Below, piece by piece: positions 10,429 through 21,100 of a DNA stretch of 64,000 nucleotides (the first letter of the stretch is position 1; each line of letters starts with the position of its first letter). Source of the DNA: Eublepharis macularius. Its lineage: Eukaryota > Chordata > Lepidosauria > Squamata > Eublepharidae. Made by a program: the position numbers and the translations under genes. The notes beneath the pieces were generated by a model. That model was not told the DNA's origin and did no database searches. It saw only the letters and a list, made by a program, of their open reading frames with translations. The stretch covers positions 11,180,001 through 11,244,000 of the forward strand of contig NC_072801.1 of the NCBI RefSeq assembly GCF_028583425.1. The letters are read 5' to 3'.

Positions 10429-13400
10429 ATGCCCAAGGTGAAAAGGAGCAGAAAACCTCCTCCAGATGGATGGGAGTTGATTGAACCAACCTTAGATGAG
10501 CTGGATCAGAAAATGAGAGAAGGTGAGGACTTTGTTGGTGATGAGAATTAATGTTGCCTAATAAAGTAGTGGGCAGTTCAGGTTTGCACCCTGGCCTCTT
10601 GGGGAGCAAAGCAAGCAAGTTGCATTTCACTGGCAGCCACTGCAGTGGGAGGTATTCATAATTCAGTGACAGGGTAAATGTTTTGCATATGTCAAGAATC
10701 CCAGGTTGAATTCTTGGCATTTCTAATGAAAAGGATTTTGTATTTCCCATTCCCTTCTGCCTTTGGTTCCACATTGACTTTTAACCCCCAAATTTTCCCA
10801 GTTGCCTTTTTCCTCCCTTATCTCTTACTGGTTCTCCTCCCCCAGTCTCCTGCTTCTGGCCTGCCTCGCTTCCAAGTAAATCACATCTTAAGAGTGCCAA
10901 GATATTACCATAATTTTGGATTGCCTAGACAATGTTGCTTGAGGCAGTCCCTGTGGTAGCTGAGATCTTGACACTGTTTTGTTATCCCTCCCCTTTCTGC
11001 AAATTTGGGCGTCCCTTGGGTTTGTTCAAACATGTACTACTAGTAACAAAGCCCATTGTGGGAAAAAATACAATGGGCTCTAGAAAGGGGAGGGCGGGCA
11101 AGCAGGTATTACCTCATGTTCTGCTCCTAATCCCAGCCGGTGGAGGCGGGTGTTGCCTCCTGCTCCGTGCCTGATTCCAGCAGGGTGAAGGGAGGGTGGG
11201 CATTGCCTCCTGCTCCGTGTCTGATTGCAGCAGGGGGGAGACGGGGGATGGGCACTGCTGCTTGCTCCGCTCCTGATCCCGCAGGGTGAAGTGGGGTTGG
11301 ACATTGAATCCTGCTCTGCGCCTGATCTTGGCCGGGTGAAGGCAGGGGGGGCATTGCCACCTGCTCTGCTCCTGATCCCTGCTGGTTGAAGGTAGGGGGC
11401 TGGAATTGCCACCTGGTCCACACCTGATCCCAGTCGTCTGAGGGGTAGCGGGTATTGCAACCTGCTCTGTTCCTGATCCTGGCCATGTGAAGGGGAATGG
11501 GTGTTGCCACTTGCTTCACTCCTGCTCCAGGCTGGGTGAAGTGGGGAGCAGGTATCACCTGCTTTGCACCTGATCCTGGCCAGGTGAAGGCGAGGGGTGG
11601 ACATTGCCAATTGCTCTGTTCCTGATCCCAGCTAGATGAAGTCGGGGCAGGCATTGCCACCTGCTCTATGCTTGATCCCAGCTGGATGAGGCAGGGGGTG
11701 GGCAATGCCACCTCCTCCACTGCTGATCCCACCCACCATGGTGTGCTCTCTGGAGGGACAGGCTGCGTTACCTGGTCTTCCCTCCACCGCAGCGCCTTCT
11801 GGTGGTGCACCGGTGTAGGCAGTGAGTTGTCTGGAACACACTTAGCCTTTTATATAGTAGGATAAACCTTGGAGGAGGTTCTATGACTCAGTGGTAGAGT
11901 ATCTGCTTAGCAAGCAGAAGGTTACATGTGCAGTCTCTGCCACTTCCAGTTAAATGATCTGGTAGTAGATGATACAGAAGACCTCTGCCCGAGACTCTGG
12001 AGAGCTGCTGCCAGTAGGAGTCTACTGGCCTTGATGGATCATGTTTCATTTACTATAAGGCAGCTTCATGTGTGTTCTTGTGACCTGAGTGGTCTACCCT
12101 TGTATACCCACCTCTAAGCTGGGTGCCATACTTGCCTATTAGACAGATGATGTGGAATAGCAGGCATGCAATGGAGATGGCTTTGGGAAAAATATAATCT
12201 TTCCTACCCTGTTTCTCTCCCCATGGAAAGCTGAGACTGAACCACATGAAGGGAAGAGGAAAGTGGAATCCTTGTGGCCCATTTTCAGAATTCATCACCA
12301 GAAAACACGTTACATTTTTGATCTCTTTTATAAGAGAAAAGCCATCAGTAGAGGTAAGCCAACCATCTTGGGTTTTCCTTGTCAAAAACATTGTTTTGGA
12401 ATTGGGAATCAGCGCATGTCTTGGTGAAGGAAAATTAAATGAGCACTTCTCTTCCTAATTCTGGTTGCCAGCTTGCCTGCCATTCCTGTGAATGTATTTC
12501 TACTGGGGGGATGGGTAGTGGGGTAGCTTTCCTCCTTCACTGTATCTTAGCTATGCTTTGCTTGGGCTGAGTGGTGTTATCAGTGCAGCTGGAGTGGCAT
12601 GTCCGGGAACAGACCTTGGGAGTTTCAGCTCTGCATCTCTTTCAGGACTTTCGCGCCAACTTCAACTGACTCGTTTGGACTGGGGGGGAGGGGACTGGAA
12701 ATATGACCTCTCGGGGAAGACTTGGCTTTGGCAATCCAGGCAATTACTTTGTACTCGTACACTACTAGGGAGCATTTTCTAATAAAGACCTTTAACTCAT
12801 ACAACCATGTTTGATGAAGTGGAGAGTGAGAGAATCCCCTAGCCAGGCCTGACATACCTTTAGATGTCACCTTTCAGTCCAATACATCTCCAAGGTAGCT
12901 CACAAGAAGAGAAAAATTATGATACAATGAACGTAAGAGCTTGCTTTAAAGACTGATGTAGGTTCTTCCTGCTCTTTCATTGCTACTGCCCTTTAAAGCT
13001 CTTCAAACGGAAATAGACTCCTTTCCTTGTATGCTACATGGCAGTCAAGGCAGCTCGGTGTTTTCAGCCCTAGATGATGCTCTTCTTCATCCAGGCATCT
13101 AGGGAGTCTGCTGCTCATGGTGGAAGGGATTTGTGGTCATATAAAATTCCTGCCATCAATAATCGCTACGGTCTTTATCTCCTCTCTCCACTTTGCAGAA
13201 TTATATGAGTACTGCATCAGAGAAGGATATGCTGACAAAAACCTGATTGCGAAGTGGAAGAAGCAGGGCTACGAAAACCTCTGTTGCTTGCGCTGCATCC
13301 AGACACGGGACACCAACTTTGGCACTAACTGCATCTGTCGGGTTCCAAAAAGCAAGCTGGAAGTGGTAAGGCTGTTAAGTAAACCCTCTCCTAGAAGTGC

Positions 13401-14210
13401 TGCAGCAATTCTTTCAGCCCTTCCTCTTCTGCCAAGTAATTTGTGCAAAATAGGGGCAACACCTAGCCTCCAAAATCCAGACTGCATAAAAGATCATATG
13501 GAGCAGCTAATTTATTTATTTAGAATTTTTTGTGCTTCTCCAGGAATCTTCCTGAGGCATCATACAAAATTAAAAAAAACAAAAAAACAAATAGATTAAT
13601 TCAATTCAGCATTGAATATATTAATTCAAATGCAGCATTAAAAAAGCCCCGTCCCAGAAAGTTTCCAGGGTAAAAGAGTTTTTTTTAAAAAAAAACCTTA
13701 ATTAAAGTCTGGGTGAACAGAAACATTTGGACCTGGCACCTTAAAGATAGCAATGTAAGTGCCAGGCAAGCCTCAAGGGGAAGGGCATTCCACAAGTACG
13801 GTGCCACTACTGAAAAAGCCTTGCTTCTGGTTGCCACACACACACCCCCCCACAACCTCTGAAGGCCTGGGCACAGGCAGCAAGGCTTGAGAGGCCGATC
13901 TTAGATGCTGACCGGACGGTGTGGGAGGAGGCAGTCCTTTAAGTACCGTAACTGAGTTTTTCCACAGTAAGCATTTTTGGTTGCTGCAGTTCCGTAGCAG
14001 CAGAGATGTTTCTGCAAACGTCAGCAGAAAACTAGACTTCTGTAAATACATTTCAGTTCCCATCGAGGCCTGGTTTTCTGACCCAGCAAGTCTGCCTGGC
14101 AATTAGTTCTTGTGCACTTCTGACCTGGAGTCATTTAACACACTGGTTTTATTCCACAGGGCAGAATCATTGAGTGCACTCACTGTGGATGCAGAGGCTG
14201 CTCCGGATGA
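10429..14210 (+). CDS. BUD31: BUD31 (G10) spliceosome-associated protein, complete
   Basis: Four coding exons: 10429-10522, 12231-12353, 13199-13365 and 14160-14210, all with consensus splice sites. They total 435 nt, giving 144 aa, the family's exact length. The start [20 protein letters not shown] is the conserved N-terminus. The C-terminal half carries the family cysteines: [22 protein letters not shown] and the final [12 protein letters not shown]. These bind structural zinc in known BUD31 structures. BUD31 is a nuclear core factor of the activated spliceosome, near the catalytic snRNA core, and has also been described as a nuclear-receptor co-activator. Intron 2 (10523-12230) contains a Helitron and a tRNA-Ala SINE. 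An AATAAA lies about 210 bp after the stop. The first exon is probably non-coding. Identification is certain. Confidence 0.98.
11040..11862 (-). mobile_element. Helitron, non-autonomous, carrying a ~50-bp minisatellite
   Basis: Read on the minus strand it starts A|TCCTACTATATAAAAGG and ends TTTGTTACTAG|T. That is the Helitron signature: 5' TC, 3' CTAG, insertion between A and T, no target duplication. An 8-bp hairpin (CCCATTGT/ACAATGGG) sits about 12 nt before the CTAG. The interior (about 11,110-11,730) is a minisatellite of some 13 units of about 50 bp containing CCTGATCCCAGC. A sister copy is at 40820-41484. Open frames here are products of the repeat. Confidence 0.85.
11110..11735. repeat. 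GC-rich minisatellite, ~50-bp unit, about 13 units
   Basis: The key word CCTGATCC(C/T) recurs at about 11123, 11169, 11219, 11270, 11319, 11371, 11427, 11474, 11521, 11570, 11621, 11670 and 11724, giving steps of 46-56 bp. Units also share TGCCACCTGCTCTG-like text. It forms the core of the enclosing Helitron. Confidence 0.85.
11876..12085 (+). mobile_element. tRNA-Ala-derived SINE
   Basis: The head GACTCAGTGGTAGAGTATCT, anticodon arm CTGC-TTAGCAA-GCAG (anticodon AGC, Ala) and tail ATAAGGCAGCTTCATGTGTG match the other copies in the window. It is not a tRNA gene: the acceptor stem and T arm have decayed and the SINE body follows. It begins 14 bp after the Helitron end. Confidence 0.75.
13500..13950 (-). 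mobile_element. L2-like LINE 3' region, antisense, degraded
   Basis: TTTATTTATTTAGAATTTTT marks an inverted A-rich tail. It is followed by AAGTCTGGGTGAACAG, CAGGCAAGCCTCAAGGGGAA and GGGCATTCCACAAG, and further text resembling an L2-type 3' UTR in reverse. The family call rests on the tail and texture only. Confidence 0.4.
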
Positions 14211-14418
14211 GGCCTTTTTACAGCAACATCCCCCCCCCCCCCCGCTCCCCATCTGATGGATTACTGACTCTGCATCAGTGACTGTTCTTAAGAGCTATAA
14301 TTTGCCTTTCATAAAACTTGGCGGTGAGTAGGCCTCCTGTAGCAGATGGACCACGCAGCAGTCTGCACTCTACAAGCAACAACATGTTGGTTCATTCTCT
14401 GTAAGCATTTTATTTTGA

Positions 14419-14424
14419 AATAAA
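14419..14424 (+). terminator. BUD31: BUD31 polyadenylation signal
   Basis: A canonical AATAAA lies 208 bp after the BUD31 stop codon, with a GT-rich stretch downstream. It places the transcript end near 14,440. Confidence 0.75.
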
Positions 14425-14930
14425 GCCTTGCCTACCTGACACCAGGTGTTCGGCTGCTCTAGAACCCTGCTTGTGTGGTGATGTCTGCATTTGTGAGGTT
14501 AATCAAGCAAAACAAGAAGCCTGGACAGAAACATGCTTTTAAAATCAGCAGGACCAAGTTGCTCACCTTTCATATCAAGCAAAGAGAACTGAAAATGTGA
14601 GGACATAAGAAGGAATATGCTGAGATTACCAACCCCTGGGGAGAAAGTAAAAATCGAGATTAGCCCACTGATTTCAGTAGACGTATAAACTCTACTTAGG
14701 ACTCCACTGTAAATTCCACACTTCCCTGAAATACACAGAATCCTTTTAAAAAACAAACCCTCCACCTCGCTGCTGCTACTGCTGCAGCTATAGAACAAAA
14801 CCAGTCCAGAAAGGAGGATGAATTAGCATATCATATGCATCACTAGCCTGTACAGAAATTCAACGTTTTCACTTTTAGGGTTTAAAAAAAAATTAAAGTA
14901 AAATAGGGGTCTTGTTTTTCTGCTCAGTGT

Positions 14931-14936
14931 TTTATT
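14931..14936 (-). terminator. PTCD1: PTCD1 polyadenylation signal
   Basis: TTTATT on the plus strand is AATAAA on the minus strand, 165 bp past the PTCD1 stop codon. BUD31 and PTCD1 therefore end tail to tail about 500 bp apart. Confidence 0.7.
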
Positions 14937-15100
14937 TACATGCTTTAAAAATACCAACTTTACAATTCTGATGATGTGAAAAATGCCTCTGGAAGAGGAA
15001 GGAAACAGCACAGAGCACTCCACGGTGTTGGTTTGGCCATTCAGGCAAGCCGGCCGCTTCTTTTTTCCTTTCTCACTGGCCCACTTGGCGGCAGTTTTGT

Positions 15101-18100
15101 TTACTCATCTCCTGCACTAGCTGTGTTTTGGGACTGCTTAGCTGTTCTGTATTTTGCCCATGGGTGTGGCTGTTCCTCTGCTGCCATCCACTTCAGCCAG
15201 CGGAAGTAGTATGCTCGAAAGCCGTCAATTTTTTCCAGATACCTGTCTTTTTTCTTGTACTATAGAGGGAAAAGCAAAAGGGTGATAAAGTCTTCACGGA
15301 AGGACAGTTTATTCAAAGATGCAATAAAGAAGCAGGGAATACTCCTTCCTGGAATTGTCAGGGATCCTGTGACTTTTTAAAACACTGTAGTTTATGGAGA
15401 AAAAATGGCTGAATTCTCTGGTGTAAGTTCCTAATGAGGGAAGGCCCAGTCTAGCCCTTTGCTGCCTGCCGCTGTCATCAATAAGATAAAGGCACTTTGA
15501 ACTGAAATCCACCGGCTAACTTCTGTGGGCATAGAGTCAAGCACACAAGAAGGTTGGGGCGGGGGGAGCCACAGTGAATACAGGATATATGAATAAAACC
15601 TTTATCAGATTGGTAAAGGGGGAAAAAGTGGTTGGGTGGATCTTTTTGCCCAAGATACCATTTGCTTAGTGTGCTGTAAGCAGCATTTTAGTACTTAAAT
15701 AATCAACAGAGAGAAGTTCTTTTTGAAAAAATTCTTTTAAAACGCTGAGCTAAAATCAGTGGGTTTGATTCAGTGATCCATTCATGGAAGGACTATGAAT
15801 CTTTCCAGCCCCGTCCACCCCACCCCCCGGCCGCCTTGCCTGAAATATGCAGAACGTCTGTTCCAGGAGTCGCGGGATCCAACTGGACTTCTGAGCAGAA
15901 GGGTGGGCAGCTGCAAGGACACGCTTTGCTGATGCAGACAGCGAGGGGGCAATTTCTCCCCCATTTCTCTTTCAATTCAGCCTGCTGACCCTTGTGGCCG
16001 TTAGTCTCTGTGGGTTCTGCCACCTCAAGGAACAGCTTTCCTACAGTTGGAAGGGATTGCTGAGAAGGAGCAAGTTTAGGAAAGGACCACGGCCAGGGCT
16101 TTTTTTCTGGTAAAAGTGGTGGTGGAACTCAGTGGGTTGCCCTTGGAGAAAATGGTCACATGGCTGGTGGCCCCGCCCCCTGATCTCCAGACAGAGGGGA
16201 GTTGAGATTGCCCTCTGTATGGAGATCAGGGGGCGGGGCCACCAGCCATGTGACCATTTTCAAGAGGTTCCGGAACTCCATTCCCCCGCGTTCCCCCTGA
16301 AAAAAAGCCCTGACCACGGCCCTCCATATGCTTCCACTGAAGGATTGCTAGACCCAGCCCAATGGTTTTGCATTGAGGAAAGAAAAAACTCCATTCTGGT
16401 CTCTTACTCTGTCAAAGTCGGGAGGATACTGAGCTGCAAATTCCAGTCCCTGCAAGACAAATTCGTTGGGGGCCGTCTGCGTGTTCCTCATGTCTTTCAG
16501 GATTTCTATGAGGTATGTGTAGTCTAGCTTCTTCACAGCAGCATTGATAAGGGCTCCATAGATGTGGATGTTGGGATTTACCCCGGATCGCTGAAAGTCA
16601 GAGACCAAAACAATAAAGCAAAAGGAACTCTAAAGAACTGACAAACTCATCTGTGTACCAACCCAAGTGAGAGACTAGGAGGAGACAAAAAGCCACCTCC
16701 AAGTGCCAAGGTTACTGCTCTGAAATTTGGCACACTAAATGACTCAAAATGTTGGCTTGTGCAGAACGGGTTACTCCTTGATTACATTACATGTGGTTTA
16801 CTGAAACTCTGCAATCTAAATTTTGTAATCGTCAGTTATAAGTGGAAATTGCCTATATACTTCAATATTACATTTTTCTGAAATTGTTATTAAACCTGAA
16901 AAACCTTCAGTGTTTCAAAAAGCCATAAAGACGCTCATTCAAATGAAGTTAAACCTGGTTTCTGAATTTTAGTATAGTGCTGGCTTATTTTTCCACACCT
17001 TGATAACTGAATGGGTTTGCTGTTTGTTTAAAAAAAGCATAAGCTGAGAGTCTATGAAGCAAACAGCTGTGGTCAGAACAGTTTAAGCTAAGTGTTACCC
17101 CCCTCATTTTTTTTAATCCAAATTAAATTTTGGACTGACCAAATAAAAAGAGGAAAATAATCACAGCCTGCACAACTGATCAGTGGAAAGGACTGCAACA
17201 GTCACTTAACTGAAGTTAGGGATGAGTCTGTCCTTAATATAAAGTTCTTCAGAACTCAGGGGTGCCAGCTTATTATACCTTCATGTCTGAGAGTAACTGT
17301 AGCCCATCCTTTTGTTTGTAGCAGGCAATTGCCAAGTTGCAAAAGGTGTGCAGGTTCGGAGATAGTCCTTTCTTTACCAGTACGGGAAGCAGGCTCTGAA
17401 ATACCCAGAAAGACAGATAAATAAGGACGTACAGATTCTGTATTAAAAATGTCAAGGATGTTGCAACTTCTGCAACTGAACCAAATTCAACAAATAAGCT
17501 TTCTCTTCTGCTGCAGAACTTAGCTCCATACTTTTTCTGTTTTGCACTATCTATTTTCCAACTTGGGGAGGGGGGGGGCCTATGCACAGCCCTGATGCTG
17601 TACCCCAAGCAAAGGAAATCTTGTTCAGCTATGTTTCTGAGATTTCTGCAGAAGAATTCACATTCTAGTATATCTTGGTGGTCATAAGGGCTAGAAGCTT
17701 AGTTTGTTATTTTGAAAACACAGAGTTTTGCAGATTCTTTGGTGCCCTTGCAAAACTGTGGCATGGCACAGCGGCATCTTTACCTTTGCTCCATCCAGAT
17801 CCGCTTGTTTGCTCTTCTTCCTTATTAAGGTATTAAAAAAGGTGATATCCGGTTTCACCTTGTGTTCTTCCATCACTCTCAATAAGGAAGATTCAGAGGG
17901 GCTGTTTGGTTCCACTACCTCGGCCAGCAGTGTGAACGTTTTAATATTAGCTGCCACATCGTCATCCTTCATTTTCTTTAAGAAGCCCTCCAGGTTCCCC
18001 ATCAGAGCCAGCCTGTCGGAGGGGGTTGCCACTGTCCCAAAGGAAACCAGACTGCTCTTCGGGGTCTGCAAGTCCAGCAAGTTGGGAGAACAGCCAGTGG

Positions 18101-21100
18101 CCGTGGAGAAACCCGTATCTACTGCTGTGGAATTTGCATCTAGTTGGTTTTTAGTCGGCACCAGCAAGTTCTCAGATGCCCTGGAATCCAGAGAAGCAGA
18201 AACGTCAGTGCGCTCTTCTGCTACACAATTCTTGCCTGAGCTGCTGTTTTCGTGGCTGAGGAAAGGCGCGGCTGGTTTTCTGGAATTCTCTGGAAACATA
18301 CTTCTTTCCAGGACTTCTACATCCAACGGCAGTCCAGCTCTACCGTCCGATTCCTTCCCCCTCTGACCCTTCACCTTCACCTTCACCTTCTGTCTACCAG
18401 ACCTCAGCCTCGGCACAGCTGGGCTCTCCTCTGGCGCTCTCAGTAACAACTCTGAAGCCAGGAGCGGGTCACCGAGGCCACAGCCTCTGGCAGCAGCGAG
18501 CATCAAGTTATAGGTGTAACTGTCAGGTCTGATGTTGAGTTGAGCCATCTGCTGCCACACCTGTTGGAAGAAAATGGAAATTTTCGGTGGACTTATGTGA
18601 AACACAACAAACCAGGCAGAGGGGCTTGCAGGTGTGACACAAGCAGGGGCCAGAGGCTAACAGCAAGTCAATCCCACTGTGTTTAATATGGCTTGCAGAC
18701 TAGGATGATAACCTAAGAGACAGGATCCCCCTCCCAACCAGCTGGTAAATCCACTGTCAATCAGAACAGCCCTCTATTTCCCTGTCTGCTTCTGGGACTA
18801 TACTCAGTTCATGCAGCTCTCAGTCTAATTCCACCTCCCAGGTGATTTCATTTTCCAACTACTGATAACAGTTTGAGGTGGGGGGATGTGTAAGAGCCGC
18901 TGCTCCACCATCAAGGGCACCTCGCACCAAGTGACTCTGGGGCCAGCCCAGCCACTAGCAAGGGAAGATGGGGAAATCTGAAATCACCAAGAATGTGGTA
19001 TGTTCCTGGAGGAAGACGTTTGACTATATCTCTGTTGTACAACAGCACTCAACGTAACATTGAGTGCCTTAAATATTAAGATACATAAAAGGAGAATACA
19101 TCCCCTTTGGATTAAAGAAAAGCAGATGGCCAGAACATCCTCATAGCCCTGGTCAGGGCTTTTTTTCTGGGAAAAGAGGTGGTGGAACTCAGTGGGTTGC
19201 CCTCGGAGAAAATGGTCACATGGCTGGTGGCCCCGCCCCTGATCTCCGGACAGAGGGGAGTTTAGATTGCCCTCCGTGCTGAGGGCAATCTAAACTCACC
19301 TCTGTCTGGAGATCAGGGGGCGGGGCCACCAGCCATGTGACCATTTTCAACAGGTTCTGGAACTCCGTTCCACCGAGTTCTTGCTGAAAAAAAGCCCTGG
19401 CCCTGGTACAATGTTCCGGGACAGAGAGGAGCTTGTTCCGGGACAGAGAGGAGCTTGTGATAGGTGCCCCCGCAATTCACCCCCCCCCATATCCAGCCTG
19501 TCAGAGCTTTTAGTCTGACCTTGAGCTGCTCTACCATGTGGTGGGAGCATCGGCTCACGAGTCTGCAGCTTTGGATAGTGGGCCGACGCTCCCAAAACAC
19601 AGCATCCCTCACAAAGTGGACAGAGATCCAGCCGTGATTCTTGGGCTGAAAGGTTTGCTCCCCCTATTTCGAGAAGCACGTAGCTCTTGAGTTCTGGCAC
19701 ACAAACGAAGACTGAAAGATCACAAAGAGAGGGAGCGGCAACACACGCTGGAAGGTCAGATGTTCTCACCACTGTAAAGAAGAAAGGTAACAAACAAACC
19801 TGCAAGGCGTATCGGAAACCGTTCTCTGTGTCTTTTATGCACCCCATGAGCAAGAAGTTGAAAGTCTCAGCGGTGAGGGTGTGGCCTTTCTGGATAATTT
19901 CCTAGAAAGGGGGAAAGGAGAAATTTTGTTCCCTAACCGTTCTATAGTACAGCTTTTAACAAAAGTAGAAATACTTCTGTAATCCAAACTAATCATCTAA
20001 AAAAAATCTCTAGCAAGATGCCAAGAATTGCATGAATGAAATTTCTGCAATTAATTAGTGAAGGGAAAGCATCCATCCGCACTGCATAGTGATTGTGCTG
20101 GGAAGCACTCACGTAAGCAGACTCCGAAATACTTGGACTGAGGTCCCCTCTGGGAGGGCTGCAGACATCTTTGCACCCCCAAGGCAGAATGCTGTGCACC
20201 CAGGAAATATTAGAAAAGGGTGCTCTCCCTCTGTGTCTAGTTCGATGGTGGGCAGATGGAGTCTTAGCTCCTTCTCCCATTCAAACTTTTCAGGGACAAA
20301 GTTTGGCAGAAGGCCGATTTCCATTTACAAGAAAAGAGTGCACCAACAACTTCTGTGGCTCTTTAGCATGGGCAGTATGGACTGCTAGTGCGGAACACAC
20401 ACATGAAGCTGCCTTATACTGAATCAGGCCCTTGGTCCATCAAGGTCAGTCTTTTCTACTCAAACTAGCAGAGGCTCTGCAGGGAATCAGGTAGAGTTTC
20501 TTTCACATCACCTCCCACCTGATTCTTTTAGCTGGAGATGCCGGAGATTGAACCTGGGACCTTCTGCATGTCAAGCAGATGCTCTAGCACTGAGCCACGG
20601 GCCCTCGCCAAGAAGGGGAAGAATTAGAGTTTAATTACACTATCATGATCCAAATACAAAGATATACACAATTTCATACAATGTTACAATATTACAAAGA
20701 CTCATTCCATAAATACAATCACATATTATACATTTCCAAGGTGCTGTAATAGACAGGAGCCAATTCTGTTACACAGTTAAATCCTTTCCTATGCCAATGG
20801 CTTGAAAGGAAACAAATCTCTATAGTCAAAAGAGGTGTGAATTCCAAATAGCTGCAGATACAGTTAAATCCTTTCCTATGCCAATGGCTTGAAAGGAAAC
20901 AAATCTCTATAGTCAAAAGAGGTGTGAATTCCAAATAGCTGCAGATTTCATAGTAGAAAATCTAGATGGCAAATTCCGGAGTACACCATCCGGGTCCCTC
21001 CCCGGTTCTCCTGGTAGTTGGCAACGAGCCCGCCAGCTAAAACTGCTCGTTTCGGATTCCCTTCTTCTCAGCCTCCTTTATATACATAACTTCCGAAGTC

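Noticed and set aside
11127-11810. 227-codon open frame on the minus strand
   Set aside because: It lies inside the Helitron minisatellite; the protein is just the 50-bp unit read through, and the other frames are also open.
11880-11945. Possible tRNA-Ala gene (also at 20550, 40530, 60670)
   Set aside because: The anticodon arm is readable but acceptor and T stems do not pair, and each copy continues into the same SINE body.
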